DNA of 64,000 nt from Streptomyces sp. NBC_01197 (lineage in GTDB: Bacteria; Actinomycetota; Actinomycetes; Streptomycetales; Streptomycetaceae), in contig NZ_CP108569.1 of NCBI RefSeq assembly GCF_036010505.1, forward strand, positions 1,550,001 through 1,614,000, in the 5' to 3' direction. Shown one piece after another: positions 1 to 9,437 of this stretch; position 1 is the stretch's first letter, and the number at the start of each line of letters is the position of its first letter. Made by a program: the position numbers and the translations under genes. The notes under the pieces were generated by a model. The model was not told the DNA's origin. It saw only the letters and a list, made by a program, of their open reading frames with translations, and made no database searches.

Positions 1-394
1 ACAGGCCCAGGCCCAGGGCTTCACCGGCCTGCCGGTTCTGTACATCTTCCAGCACGCGGAACAGGAGAAGCCCGTCTACCAGGTCATCCTCCGGGGCGAG
101 GGGGACGGCCGGGCGCTGCGGGAGTTCACCGAGATCACCTGCAACCGCGTCGAGCGCCTCTTCCGCGAACGCGCCGGAGAGCTCGGCGTCACCCCGCGCA
201 TCCCCTTCGACGTCATCGCGCGGGCATGGACGGGCGAGCTCATCGGGATGCTGACCTGGTGGGTGGAGAACGACACGGGATACAGCGCCGCCGAGATCAC
301 CGGGCATCTGCGGGACCTGTCCGTGTACGGGCGGGTGTGGGCCTCGGGACTGGCCCCGTCGGACGCACCGGGAGCCGTCGACAGCACACCCTGA
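1..394 (+). CDS. TetR-family regulator, C-terminal part (truncated by window edge)
   Basis: An open frame enters from the left edge (codons start at base 2) and stops at TGA 392-394. The 130 visible residues lack the DNA-binding helix-turn-helix, which would lie upstream. They read as a helical ligand/dimerisation domain of a TetR regulator: a Glu/Arg-rich helix, then the typical late motif GMLTWWVEN. The next gene starts 85 bp downstream on the same strand, and a perfect inverted repeat lies between them, so this regulator probably controls the hydrolase that follows. Family assignment rests on the C-terminal pattern only. Confidence 0.7.
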   Translation, partial: QAQAQGFTGLPVLYIFQHAEQEKPVYQVILRGEGDGRALREFTEITCNRVERLFRERAGELGVTPRIPFDVIARAWTGELIGMLTWWVENDTGYSAAEITGHLRDLSVYGRVWASGLAPSDAPGAVDSTP

Positions 395-447
395 CCGTCC
401 TCATCGCGCCGACTACTTCACATTTATCAGACACTTTGTATGGTAAC

Positions 448-468
448 TATCGGTACTTCAGACCGATA
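448..468. promoter_or_regulatory. Inverted repeat (probable TetR operator) before the serine hydrolase
   Basis: TATCGGT (448-454) and ACCGATA (462-468) form a perfect 7-bp inverted repeat with a 7-nt spacer. It sits just before the Shine-Dalgarno AGGAG and the ATG at 480, where a bound repressor would block initiation. The surroundings (410-450) are the only AT-rich stretch nearby and probably hold the promoter. Confidence 0.5.
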
Positions 469-479
469 GGAGTGAGCGC

Positions 480-1691
480 ATGACGCAGCCGGTGGAGATG
501 TCCTCGTTGGCGGACCTCGTCTGGGCACGAGGTTTCACGGATCCGGCGTGGGTGCGCCGGCACAATGCCGCAGGCCGTGAGACGGTGCCCAGCCGCCGCG
601 TCTGGCGTGGCCGGGGCCGGCCCCTTGAACTGCCCGTGGCAGAGCGGGACTCCGGCATCGGCAGTCTCCGGCTCACCACGCCGGACGGCCGCGAGATCCC
701 ACTCCCCGAGGTGTTCGCCGCGGCCGAGACGGATGCCTTCGTCGTCCTCCACCGGGGCACCGTCGTCCACGAGACCTACCTGCACGGCTACGAGGCCCAC
801 GTGCCGCACTTCAACGCCTCGGCGGCGAAGTCGTACATAGGCTTGCTTGCCGCGGTACTCGCACACGAGGGACTGCTCGACCGGACGGCCCGGGTCACCA
901 CGTACGTCCCCGAACTGGCGGGCACCGCCTTCGGCGAGGCCGAGGTCGGCCACCTGCTCCACATGGGCACGCAGATGAGCTACGCGGGCCGCCCCTACGA
1001 CAAGGGGCTCGAAGCCCAGCGTTACGCCGCCATTCTCGCCCCGCGACTGCGCCCGTACGGCTACACGGGCCCGGCGACCATCCGCGAACACCTCGCCACC
1101 GCACGGACGACCGGCGCCCCCGGCAGCGGGTTCCGCTACGAGAACGGCAATGTGGAGGCGCTCGCCGAAGTCCTGCGCCGGATCACCGGAACGACCACCT
1201 CCGCGTTGCTGTCCGAACTCCTCTGGTCCCGCATCGGGGCGGAGGAGGACGCCTTCTACATCCTGGACTCCGAAGGCGCCGAGGCCGCCTGCGGCGGTTT
1301 CAGTGCGACGGCGCGGGACGTGGCCAGGCTAGGCGAGATGATCCGCTGCGGCGGCGCGGCCGGCGACCGGCAGGTGGTGCCGGAATCCGTCGCCGCCGCC
1401 ATCACCACCTCGGTCCCGGAGTACACCCGGCGCGTCCGCTTCCCCGCCGCCCCCGCGACCACGCCCGCAACCCTCTCGTACCACGACCTGTGGTGGATCC
1501 CGAACGACCCGCACGGCTCCTTCATGGCCAGCGGCATCCACGGCCAGCGCCTGTTCGTCTCACCCGGACTCGACCTCGTCATCGTGCACTTCGCCTCACA
1601 GGTCATGTCACCCGCGGTGCCACAAGTCCCCCTGATCGAGGCGTTCCTGCTGGTGGGCGCCCACCTCAACGGCGCGCGCCCCAACAGCTGA
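480..1691 (+). CDS. Serine hydrolase, beta-lactamase/6-aminohexanoate-dimer hydrolase (NylB/EstB) type
   Basis: A 403-residue protein of the penicillin-binding-protein-like serine hydrolase fold. Visible motifs are the nucleophile motif SxxK (SAAK, Ser114 and Lys117) and the YxN motif (YEN, Tyr220 to Asn222). The C-terminal HGQRLFVSPGLDLVIVHF segment is typical of amide- or ester-cleaving members rather than true beta-lactamases. No signal peptide is visible, so it is likely cytoplasmic. ATG 480 was chosen because AGGAG lies seven bases upstream. The substrate is unknown; NylB-like enzymes hydrolyse short linear amides or esters. Probably regulated by the preceding TetR protein through the inverted repeat at 448-468. 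Confidence 0.85.
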   Translation: MTQPVEMSSLADLVWARGFTDPAWVRRHNAAGRETVPSRRVWRGRGRPLELPVAERDSGIGSLRLTTPDGREIPLPEVFAAAETDAFVVLHRGTVVHETYLHGYEAHVPHFNASAAKSYIGLLAAVLAHEGLLDRTARVTTYVPELAGTAFGEAEVGHLLHMGTQMSYAGRPYDKGLEAQRYAAILAPRLRPYGYTGPATIREHLATARTTGAPGSGFRYENGNVEALAEVLRRITGTTTSALLSELLWSRIGAEEDAFYILDSEGAEAACGGFSATARDVARLGEMIRCGGAAGDRQVVPESVAAAITTSVPEYTRRVRFPAAPATTPATLSYHDLWWIPNDPHGSFMASGIHGQRLFVSPGLDLVIVHFASQVMSPAVPQVPLIEAFLLVGAHLNGARPNS

Positions 1692-1705
1692 AGGCAGCCC
1701 GGCCA

Positions 1706-1747
1706 CCCTGGTAGCCGAGTTCCGCCGAGCGGCCCCGGCTACCAGGG
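1706..1747. terminator. Bidirectional hairpin terminator between convergent genes
   Basis: CCCTGGTAGCC (1706-1716) pairs perfectly with GGCTACCAGGG (1737-1747), leaving a 20-nt loop. It lies between the convergent hydrolase and Lrp-type genes and overlaps the stop codon of the latter. There is no long T-run, as is usual in high-GC actinobacteria. Confidence 0.6.
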
Positions 1748-2755
1748 GGCGATCGGCTGCACTCCCACCCGGCGCCCCTCCGCGTCGAGCAGATGGCCCA
1801 TGCGTTTGACCGTGTGCAGGCCGACGATGCGGTCGGTCACCGTGAGGGTGGGCAGCCGGGCGCACAGGGCGGTCTCACGGCGCTGGATGTCACCGAGGTC
1901 GTGCACCCAGAGCGTGGCGAAGATGTTCGCGGGGCCGGTCACGGCCGCCACCAGGCGGCATTCCGGCAGGGCGACCAGGGTGCGGTGGACGGTGCCGATG
2001 TCGCACGCGGGCACCTGGCCGAGCAGCGAGACCGGGACCGGGTGCCCGGCCGGCGCGGATGCGATGTCGCAGCGGAATGTCAGGACCGACGAGTCCGTGA
2101 GGCGGCGCACGCGGCGGCGGACGGTGGCCGGGCTGGTGTCCGTGCGCCCGGCGAGTTCGGCCAGGCCGAGCCGGCCGTCGCGGACCAGCTCGTCGAGCAG
2201 GGCCCGGTCGACGGCGTCGAGTGCGAGCGTACGGGCGTGCTCCCCCACCGCCGCCGGGCTGCCGAGCGCCGTCAGCTGGGCGGGGGCCAGGGAGCGCAGC
2301 CGCCAGCGGCTGCCCTCGACGTAGAGCTCCGTGGTGAACAGGCAGGTCACCGATGTGATGCCCGGCATCGGGTCCAGCTTCTCGCTGAGGAACCGGTTGA
2401 GCGCCGTCAGATCCGGGGCGAGCACGTCGATGAGCAGATCGGCGGTGCCGTGGCCGGTCAGCTCGATCGTCACGGCCTCCGGGAGCGCGCTCAGCTCCGC
2501 CATCAGCCGGGACCGGTCCTTGGGAAGGCAGCGCAGCAGGACGAAGGCCGAGCAGCGGTTACGGGAGAACTCGCGGCCCGGCGCCGCGTACACCCAGGCG
2601 AGCCCCTCCCCGGTGAGCCGCTCCCAGCGCCGGGCCAGCGTGCCCGCGGTCACACCGAGCAGCGGCGCCAGTTCCGACCAGGAGGCTCTGGGCCGCAGCT
2701 GGAGGGCGTTCACCAGGGCGAGGTCGAGTTCGCTCGTGGTGACCGTTTCTCGCAT
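1739..2755 (-). CDS. Lrp/AsnC-family transcriptional regulator with two winged-helix units
   Basis: A 338-residue regulator with two Lrp/AsnC helix-turn-helix segments. The first (about residues 5-50, ELDLALVNALQLRPRASW) and the second (about 175-220, DRALLDELVRDGRLGLAELA) are each followed by an alpha/beta ligand-sensing region. This double-length arrangement is common in Streptomyces and about twice the size of classical Lrp. The ATG at 2755 was chosen over longer frames because GGAGG sits seven bases upstream. It is divergent from the MFS/amidohydrolase pair, which it probably controls, perhaps in response to an amino acid or amide compound. An AT-rich patch around 2780-2795 is a candidate binding site. 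Confidence 0.85.
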   Translation of the reverse strand: MRETVTTSELDLALVNALQLRPRASWSELAPLLGVTAGTLARRWERLTGEGLAWVYAAPGREFSRNRCSAFVLLRCLPKDRSRLMAELSALPEAVTIELTGHGTADLLIDVLAPDLTALNRFLSEKLDPMPGITSVTCLFTTELYVEGSRWRLRSLAPAQLTALGSPAAVGEHARTLALDAVDRALLDELVRDGRLGLAELAGRTDTSPATVRRRVRRLTDSSVLTFRCDIASAPAGHPVPVSLLGQVPACDIGTVHRTLVALPECRLVAAVTGPANIFATLWVHDLGDIQRRETALCARLPTLTVTDRIVGLHTVKRMGHLLDAEGRRVGVQPIAPW

Positions 2756-2883
2756 GACAAGGCCTCCGTATGGACGAATCCATGAATATTTGAGGTCGTT
2801 CGCGCCTCGGCCCGCACAGTAGCGGCGACATCCGGTTCCGGCCACCAATGATCCACCGGCCCCAGTCATCCAGAGGTGAAGCT

Positions 2884-4335
2884 GTGCTTCCACGTATATC
2901 GGGAACGGGACACGGACCCGGAGCGCTGAGTTCCGGACGCGGCATGCTCACGACGATGGCGTTCGTGATCCTGCTGAGCGGCATCGCCCAGGGCTATCTG
3001 ACGCCGCTGCTGCCCGCGGTGGGCCTCAGTCTGCACATCAGCACCGTCGGGCAGAACAACATCTATCTGCTGTCCCAGGTGGCCTTCGCGGTGATGACGC
3101 CGCTGCTCTCGCGCCTCGGCGACCTGTACGGGCACCGCAGGCTCCTGCGGGTGTCCATCGCGATGGTGGCGGGCGGCTCGCTGCTGATCGCCGTACGTCC
3201 GTCCACCGTGACACTGGCCGTCGGGGTCGTGCTCCAGGGCGCCGTCGTCGGCTTCTTCCCGCTGCTCGTGGGCATCCTGCGCTCCCGCGCACCCGAGCGG
3301 AACCGCAGCGGGATCTCCCTCCTCGTGGGGGTCCTGCTCCTGTCGATCGGCGTGGGCGGCCTGGTGGCGGGCGCGCTCAGCGAGCGGCACGCAGAGGCCG
3401 GGCTGTGGACGGCCGTTCCGGTCGCCGTCCTCGCCGTGGTGGCGGGCATCGTGCTGCCCCCCAGCGACGCACCGCGCGGCGGCCGCTTCCACTACGGGGC
3501 GGCCGTGCTGCTCACCGCGGGTCTGGTGGCGCTCGTCCTGGTCCTCGCGCAGGGCAGTGCATGGGGCTGGGGAGCACCCCGTACGCTCGCTCTCGCCGTC
3601 GCGGCCGTCGTCCTCCTCGCGATCTGGGTGACGGTCGAGCGGCGCTCGGCGAACCCGCTGGTCAGCGTACGGATGCTGAGCAATCCGCGGCTCGCGGTGG
3701 TCAGTTGCTTCACCTTCTGCGCCTCCTTCGGCACGATCGGCTTCCTCGGCGCCAACGCCCTCTTCCTGGGCGCTTCGCGGTCCGCGACCGGTTACGGCAT
3801 GGACCTGGGGCCGCAGGCCATCGCCACGATCTCGCTCGCCATGGTGACCGCCGGATTCGCCGGATCCGCGCTGACCCCGCGCCTCACCCGGCGGCTCGGT
3901 GACCGCGCCGTGCTCGCGTCGGCCGGGGGCCTCGTCGCCCTGGGCTTCCTTGGGATGATCCTCTTCCACGGCACCCTCACCCAGTACGTGGTCTGCGCCC
4001 TGGTGGTGGGGCTCGCCACCGGACTCTTCGAGTCGATCACGCGGACCCTGTCCGCCGAGGCCGTCGCGGAACAGGAGACGGCCCTGGCCGTCGGCCTCAA
4101 CGAACTGGCCCTGTCCCTCGGCGCGGCCATCGGCGCCGCCGTGATCGGCGCGTTCTTCGCGGCCCACGTCAAGGCCGGCTCCACCCACATCGCCGAGTCC
4201 GGCTACCTCTGGGGCTGGGGCGCGTGCGCCGTCATCGCCCTCGCCGGCACGGCACTGGCGCTGCGCTACCGCAGCCCGCGAGAGACGAACCCGGCGCACG
4301 GACAGCACCTGGCACAGAGCGGAGAACTCACATGA
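2884..4335 (+). CDS. MFS transporter, DHA2-like drug/metabolite exporter
   Basis: A 483-residue membrane protein with about 14 hydrophobic segments, matching the 14-TM drug:H+ antiporter group. The conserved loop between TM2 and TM3 reads RLGDLYGHRR, the MFS signature. GTG 2884 is preceded by AGAGGTG at a good distance; an ATG at 2944 is the alternative. Its stop codon overlaps the start of the amidohydrolase (ATGA at 4332-4335), so the two are translationally coupled. It is divergent from the Lrp-type regulator. The pair probably imports or exports an amide-type compound that the amidohydrolase processes; the substrate cannot be read from sequence. Confidence 0.85.
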   Translation: MLPRISGTGHGPGALSSGRGMLTTMAFVILLSGIAQGYLTPLLPAVGLSLHISTVGQNNIYLLSQVAFAVMTPLLSRLGDLYGHRRLLRVSIAMVAGGSLLIAVRPSTVTLAVGVVLQGAVVGFFPLLVGILRSRAPERNRSGISLLVGVLLLSIGVGGLVAGALSERHAEAGLWTAVPVAVLAVVAGIVLPPSDAPRGGRFHYGAAVLLTAGLVALVLVLAQGSAWGWGAPRTLALAVAAVVLLAIWVTVERRSANPLVSVRMLSNPRLAVVSCFTFCASFGTIGFLGANALFLGASRSATGYGMDLGPQAIATISLAMVTAGFAGSALTPRLTRRLGDRAVLASAGGLVALGFLGMILFHGTLTQYVVCALVVGLATGLFESITRTLSAEAVAEQETALAVGLNELALSLGAAIGAAVIGAFFAAHVKAGSTHIAESGYLWGWGACAVIALAGTALALRYRSPRETNPAHGQHLAQSGELT

Positions 4336-5516
4336 CGGACACCCCGGACGTACGCAGGACCGTGGCCGAGGCGGTCGGCTCCTGGAGCGAGCAGCTCGTG
4401 GCCCTCAGCCACGGACTGCACGACGAACCCGAGACCGCTCTCCAGGAGCACCGCGCCGCCGCCAGGATCGGGGACCTGCTCGAGACGGCGGGCTTCACGG
4501 TCACCCGGGGGGTCGCGGACCTCCCCACGGCCATCGTCGCCACGTGCGGGACCGGCGACCTCGTCATCGGGTACTGCGCCGAGTACGACGCTCTGCCCGG
4601 CATCGGCCACGCCTGCGGGCACAACGTCAACGGCGCCTCGGCCGTCGGCGCCGCGCTCGGCCTCGCCGCCGTCGCGGATGAACTCGGCCTGACGGTCAAG
4701 CTGATCGGCACACCCGCCGAGGAGGACATCGGCGGGAAGGTCCTCCTCCTCGACGCCGGGGTCTTCGACGACGTGGCCGCGGCGATGATGGTCCACGCCG
4801 CCCCCGAGGACAGCGTCGGCGCCTCCTCGCTGGCCATCGGCTCCTGGGACATCACATACCGGGGCAAGCCGTCGCACGCCGCGCTCGCCCCCTGGGAAGG
4901 GGTCAACGCCCTCGACGCGATGACCGTCGCGCAGACTGCCGTCGGGCTGCTCCGCCAGCAGTTGCCACCCGGTGTGGTGGTCCACGGCATCGTCACCGAC
5001 GGCGGCCAGGCCGTGAACGTCATACCGGCCCGCACCCGCGCGCGCTGGGAGGTCAGGGCCCTGACGGTGGAACAGCTCGCCGAGGCGTGGCAGCGGGTAC
5101 GGGCCTGCTTCGAGGCCGGGGCCCTCGCCACCGGAGCCGAGCTCGAAGTGGCGCCGCACGGACGGGACTTCGCCGATATGCGGCAGGACGCCGACATGAC
5201 GCAGGCGTACGTGGAGGCCCTCGGCGAGGTGGGCCGCACGGCGACGCTGCGGCACGGCGAGTCGATGGCGTCGACCGACATGGGCAACGTCTCGCGGCGC
5301 GTCCCCACGATCCACCCGACGATCGGCTACGACACGGGCGGCGCCAGACAGCACACCCCCGAGTTCACCGCGTACGGCAAGAGCCCGGGCGCCGACCGGG
5401 CGGTACTGGACGGCGCCACGGCCCTGGCCCTGACGGGCGCCGCTCTGGCGGCGTCGCCGGCCCGCCGGAACCGGCTGCTGGACGGGGTACGGGAGCGGCA
5501 GCCGGGCCACCGATGA
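4332..5516 (+). CDS. M20-family amidohydrolase (AbgB-like)
   Basis: A 394-residue metal-dependent amidohydrolase/peptidase of the M20 family. The hallmark GHACGHN follows AEYDALPGI at about residues 85-101, and EED at about 135 supplies further metal/catalytic acids. The dimerisation domain interrupts the catalytic domain after about residue 180 (GKPSHAALAPWEGVNALDA). The closest functional groups are N-acyl-amino-acid and p-aminobenzoyl-glutamate hydrolases. The start overlaps the MFS stop by four bases (ATGA). Cytoplasmic, since no signal peptide is seen. Confidence 0.85.
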   Translation: MTDTPDVRRTVAEAVGSWSEQLVALSHGLHDEPETALQEHRAAARIGDLLETAGFTVTRGVADLPTAIVATCGTGDLVIGYCAEYDALPGIGHACGHNVNGASAVGAALGLAAVADELGLTVKLIGTPAEEDIGGKVLLLDAGVFDDVAAAMMVHAAPEDSVGASSLAIGSWDITYRGKPSHAALAPWEGVNALDAMTVAQTAVGLLRQQLPPGVVVHGIVTDGGQAVNVIPARTRARWEVRALTVEQLAEAWQRVRACFEAGALATGAELEVAPHGRDFADMRQDADMTQAYVEALGEVGRTATLRHGESMASTDMGNVSRRVPTIHPTIGYDTGGARQHTPEFTAYGKSPGADRAVLDGATALALTGAALAASPARRNRLLDGVRERQPGHR

Positions 5517-5575
5517 ATCTCACGCAGTCCTGATGCGGCCCGTTCCCGCCGGGTGAGAAGCGTAGTTCGGGGGGG

Positions 5576-6421
5576 TCAGGCCGCGCGTCGCTGCCGCACG
5601 GCGTTGATCCGGCGCATCCCTGCGAAGACCGGCAGGACGGCCGCCACCAGCACCTGCAGGGTGCAGCCGGTGACCATCAGCGACTCGCCGCCCGCGATAC
5701 CGGTGGCCCAGGCCACCAGGCACCCGATGTTGGCCGATCCCCACACGATGGTGGCCACCGCCAGCTTGCCGGTGGGCTTCGGGTACTCGACCCGGCTCAC
5801 CATCAGCCAGGCGACGCCCAGGACGGCGAGCAGGGTCGGCACGAACGGCAGTTGGAGCAGGACGATCGAGACCACGGTGAGGGCGGCGAAGGGAATCGGC
5901 ATGCCCTGGAACATGCCGTCCTGCATCGTGGTGCAGGAGAACCGCGCCAGCCGCAGCAGCCCGGCCAGCAGCACGGCGAGGCCGGCCATGACGACGAGGG
6001 CCGGGTAGCCGGTGCCGCTGACCAGCCCCCAGACGACGACGAAGTAGGCGGGCGCGAGACCGAAACTGATCAGGTCGGAGAGGTTGTCGAGCTCGGCCCC
6101 CATGCCGGAGCTGCGGAACCGGCGTGCGACCAGCCCGTCGCACAGGTCGAACAGAGAGGCCATCAACATGAGCAGGACCGCGGTGGCACCGGCCTGCCGT
6201 ACCTGTGCCACTCCCTGGCCCGGTCCGTCACTGAGGTAGGGGACCAGGACGTTGGTCGTGATGAAGTACACCGAGGCGAAGCCGCAGACCGCGTTACCGA
6301 GGGTCAGCACATCGGCGATCGACAGCCGCGTGGGGGACACAGTGCTCTGAGCGTGCCGAGCGGGCTCGGCGGGCTCCTCTGTTGTCCATGGCCCCGGAAG
6401 CTCGGAATCGGTAACGCTCAA
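5576..6421 (-). CDS. pssA: CDP-alcohol phosphatidyltransferase, phosphatidylserine synthase type
   Basis: A 281-residue integral membrane enzyme expected to transfer a phosphatidyl group from CDP-diacylglycerol to serine. The CDP-alcohol phosphotransferase motif is complete: DLCDGLVAR, then GAELDNLSD, giving the D-x2-D-G-x2-A-R-x8-G-x3-D-x3-D pattern. Six or more hydrophobic segments follow a short polar N terminus. The TTG at 6421 is the best start because AAGGAGAG lies eight bases upstream; longer frames lack such a site. Usually pssA is next to psd; here it stands alone, convergent to the amidohydrolase, so it could be a second copy or use another alcohol. Confidence 0.75.
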   Translation of the reverse strand: MSVTDSELPGPWTTEEPAEPARHAQSTVSPTRLSIADVLTLGNAVCGFASVYFITTNVLVPYLSDGPGQGVAQVRQAGATAVLLMLMASLFDLCDGLVARRFRSSGMGAELDNLSDLISFGLAPAYFVVVWGLVSGTGYPALVVMAGLAVLLAGLLRLARFSCTTMQDGMFQGMPIPFAALTVVSIVLLQLPFVPTLLAVLGVAWLMVSRVEYPKPTGKLAVATIVWGSANIGCLVAWATGIAGGESLMVTGCTLQVLVAAVLPVFAGMRRINAVRQRRAA

Positions 6422-6739
6422 CGCTCTCTCTCCTTGGACTCTCTGGCTGGGACGGAGCCGACCGCCCGGATGGTCGCAGCCCGGCGGCGGCGCCGGTGGC
6501 CTGGACGGTCGAAGACCTGACCGTACAGCCGGGCAGCGCCGTCGGCCCAATGCGCCGCTGAGATCGGGATCTCGGTCAACCGGTCCGTGTGCTGCGGGGA
6601 TTGGCCCCTCAGGGCCGCACCGTACGCGCCGTCCAGCGCGCGTCACCGTGCCGCTCGGCGTTTTGAGCTCCACCTCATGACGGCCCGTCATAACGCGCTG
6701 GACGGCACCACGTCCAGCTGGTGCACTTGATGCCCGTTG

Positions 6740-6792
6740 GCGTATCTCATACGCTGTGTGTACGTGGTACGCCATGCGTGCGACGTACACAC
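6740..6792. promoter_or_regulatory. Double palindromic operator before the QacA-like exporter
   Basis: The 386-bp gap between pssA and the exporter holds two perfect inverted repeats near its right end: GCGTAT-CTC-ATACGC (6740-6754), and GTGTGTACGT (6756-6765) paired with ACGTACACAC (6783-6792). They end 15 bases before the ATG at 6808 and next to its ribosome site. This is a typical repressor-binding layout, most likely for the TetR-type protein encoded at 8589. The rest of the gap shows no gene. Confidence 0.6.
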
Positions 6793-6807
6793 CAAAGGGG
6801 GAGAGCG

Positions 6808-8378
6808 ATGAACATCAACGCCAAGGCGGGGACCAAGGAGTGGGTGGGCCTCGCGGTCCTCACACTCGGGTCGCTGTTGATCATGCTGGACATCGGCGTG
6901 CTGAACTTCGCCGTGCCGGCCATGAGCGCCGATCTCCGCCCCAGCGCCCCCGAGTTGCTGTGGATCATGGATGTCTACCCGTTCGCACTTGCCGGGTTGC
7001 TCATTCCAATGGGGTGGGTGGGCGACAAGATCGGCCGGCGCAAGCTCCTGATCACAGGTGCGCTGCTGTTCGGTGCCGCCTCGGCCTGCGCGGCCATGGC
7101 GACCACCCCCGAGGCCCTGATCGCCTCCCGGGCCCTGCTCGGTGTGGCGGCCGCGCCGGTGACACCCACCGTGCTCGGCATGATCCGCGTCATGTTCAAC
7201 GACGCCGACCAGCGCAAGACCGCCATCGCGGCCTGGACCGGCGTGCTCACCAGCAGCACCGCGTTCGGCCCCGTCATCGGCGGCCTGCTGCTCAACCACT
7301 TCTGGTGGGGCTCGGTCTTCCTCATCAACATCCCGGTCATAGTCCTGCTGGTGGTGCTCGCGCCGTTCCTGCTCCCCGAGCACCGTGACCCGTCGCGCGG
7401 CAAGTTGGACGTGACCGGTGCCGTGCTCTCCTTCGCTGCGATCCTCACGGTGGTGTACGGCGTCAAGGAGTTCGCCGTGAACGGCTACAGCCTGATCGCG
7501 GTGATCAGCATCGCCGTCGGAGTCGTTCTCGGCTTCCACTTCGTACAGCGCCAGTCCACGGTGGCAAGCCCGTTGCTCGACCTGGAACTCTTCCGCCACC
7601 GGGCGTTCAGCGGTTCGGTGACCATCACCCTGATCGTCCACGGCACGCTCATCGGCATCAACCTGCTGGTGAACCAGTACATGATGTCCGTCCTGGGGAT
7701 GCGCCCCTTCACGGCGGCCCTGTGGTCGCTCGCGGCGTTCCCGGTGGTCGCCATGGCCGCACCGATCACGGCCAAGTACTCACGCCGCGTTCGCCCGGGC
7801 AACTTCCTTGCCTGCGGCATGGTGGTCATGGCGGTGGGCTGCGGGCTGCTGTGCTTCGTCCGGACAAAATCCCATCTGCTGTTCGTCATGGCGGGTGTCG
7901 CCCTCATCGCGGCCGGTCTGCTGATGGTGAAGGCCCTGGTCGCCGACATCGTCCTGACCGCCGCACCGCCCGAGCGCGCGGGATCGTCCGCGGCGGTGTC
8001 GGAGACCGCCAACGAACTGGGCAACGCCCTCGGCTTCGCCACCTTCGGCACCATCGGCCTGGCCGTGTTCCACCACCACATGGCCGACTACACCCCACCG
8101 GCCTGTCCAGCAGCGATCTCGACGGGGCCCGGGGCAGCATCGGCGGTACGACGGCGGCGGCCGGCCGGCTGCCAGGCGGGACCGCCGACAAGCTGCTGCA
8201 CGCCGGTCGTGAAGCCTTCACCCACGGTCTCGACCTGGCGGCGCTGACAGCTGTGTGCGTCCTCGGGGTGGCCGCCGTGATCGTTGCGATCCTGCTGCGC
8301 AAGGAGCCGGTCGCCGCTTCCGCACCGGACGAGGCGGCCGAGAGCGTGCCACCTCGGGTCACGGATTCCGCCCGGTAA
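6808..8378 (+). pseudogene. MFS multidrug exporter, QacA/SmvA-like, with one frameshift near its C terminus
   Basis: The first 430 codons encode a normal 14-TM DHA2-type exporter (motif GDKIGRRK in the TM2-3 loop; TM1 contains LIMLDIGVLNFAVPAM). At a run of four C (8093-8096) the frame is lost: the natural frame would run into a 32-codon nonsense tail ending at 8247, while another frame continues with sensible family sequence (SSSDLDGARGSIGG, then a last TM segment) to TGA at 8376-8378. One missing C explains this. The lesion removes the last membrane segment, so it is either a loss of function or a homopolymer sequencing error. The ATG at 6808 has a GGGGGAGAG ribosome site. Confidence 0.75.
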
Positions 8379-8535
8379 GGATCAGCACGGCCCGGGCGGT
8401 GCCCCGCCCGCGACCGGACGGGACACCCCGGACAGGTAAATTTCAGCCAAGGACGATGGCCATGCAGACTGGAGCCATGGGAGGCGGGACGCCTGCGAAG
8501 GCCGCGCCGCCACCGTGTGGTTGCCCCGCACCAAC

Positions 8536-8570
8536 ACCTTCCATTCCTCTCCAACCTTCCATTCCTCTCC
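8536..8570 (+). repeat. Short tandem duplication upstream of tetR
   Basis: The 18-base unit ACCTTCCATTCCTCTCCA occurs twice head to tail (second copy 17 of 18). It is pyrimidine-rich on the plus strand and lies in the exporter-tetR gap, shortly before the GTG start at 8589. Function unknown; possibly replication slippage. Confidence 0.6.
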
Positions 8571-8588
8571 CTCGAAGGCGAGCATCAG

Positions 8589-9338
8589 GTGAGCACCGTA
8601 GACAGAGGGAGCGCCCTCCCCCCGAGCGTGGCACGGCTCTGGGAGTCCAGGCGCCGTGTGCCCCGGAGCTCCCAGCCCGAGCTGAGCCAGGAGCGGATCG
8701 TCGCGGAAGCGGTCAGGTTCGCCGACTCCGAAGGTCTGGCGAAACTTTCCATGGCCCGGCTCGCCGAACGGCTGGGCTGCGCGACCATGTCGCTGTACCG
8801 CCATGTGGCGACCAAGGACGACCTGCTGGTCTTCATGCTCGACCACGCCTACGGAAAGCCGCCCTTCCCCGAGGCCCCGGTGGAGAACTGGCGCGCGGGG
8901 CTTGAGCGCTGGACGACCGAGCTGCTCGCCGTCTACCGCCGCCACCCCTGGATGCTGCAGATCCCGACGGCCGGCCCGCCGCTGGAGCCGGGACAGCTGT
9001 CCTGGATGGAGTGCGGGCTGCAGATGCTACGCAGGACCGGACTCAGCCCCACCGAGAAGTTCTCCGCCGTGCTCCTCATGACCGGCTATGTGCACGCCGG
9101 TACGAAGCTCTCCCCGGAAGCCCTGCGGATGCCGGACGGCGACGGGGCCGCGATGCCGCAGTACGGGCGGGTCCTGGCCAAGCTCGTGGACGCGGACCAC
9201 TTCCCCGTCCTGAGCGAGCTCATCACGGCCGGCGTCATCGACGCCCCCACCGATGAGTTCGCCTTCGGACTCCAGCGTGTTCTCGACGGTGTCGAGGTAA
9301 TGGTGAACGCGCGCCGGGAGAGCCCGGAGGCCTCCTGA
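8589..9338 (+). CDS. TetR/AcrR-family regulator
   Basis: A 249-residue regulator. The helix-turn-helix lies at about residues 30-75, ending in the recognition helix ATMSLYRHVATKDDLLVFM, and is followed by a TetR_C_1-like ligand domain (motif LLMTGYVHAGTKL). The GTG at 8589 was chosen as the first start that leaves a short N-terminal arm; the ribosome site GAAGG is weak. It lies 210 bp downstream of the QacA-like exporter on the same strand and probably represses it via the palindromes at 6740-6792. Confidence 0.85.
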   Translation: MSTVDRGSALPPSVARLWESRRRVPRSSQPELSQERIVAEAVRFADSEGLAKLSMARLAERLGCATMSLYRHVATKDDLLVFMLDHAYGKPPFPEAPVENWRAGLERWTTELLAVYRRHPWMLQIPTAGPPLEPGQLSWMECGLQMLRRTGLSPTEKFSAVLLMTGYVHAGTKLSPEALRMPDGDGAAMPQYGRVLAKLVDADHFPVLSELITAGVIDAPTDEFAFGLQRVLDGVEVMVNARRESPEAS

Positions 9339-9437
9339 CGCGCGTCAGTACTCGTACTCGCACGTCAGGCACTCACACATCAGGCACTCGAGTGCCGGGC
9401 TCGGCGCCATGTCAGATCTGTCTGCCAGGCTCCGGTC

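Noticed and set aside
2866..4308. 480-codon minus-strand frame opposite the first MFS gene
   Set aside because: Antisense shadow of a clear transporter gene; composition is Gly/Arg/Glu-rich without any family.
5576..6790. Longer version of the phosphatidylserine-synthase-like gene starting at 6790
   Set aside because: The extra 123 codons are low-complexity, overlap the exporter operator region, and no ribosome site supports them; TTG 6421 has one.
9361..9390. Two 15-bp direct repeats as an operator
   Set aside because: They are imperfect (13 of 15), lie between a gene end and a pseudogene, and have no promoter-like context.
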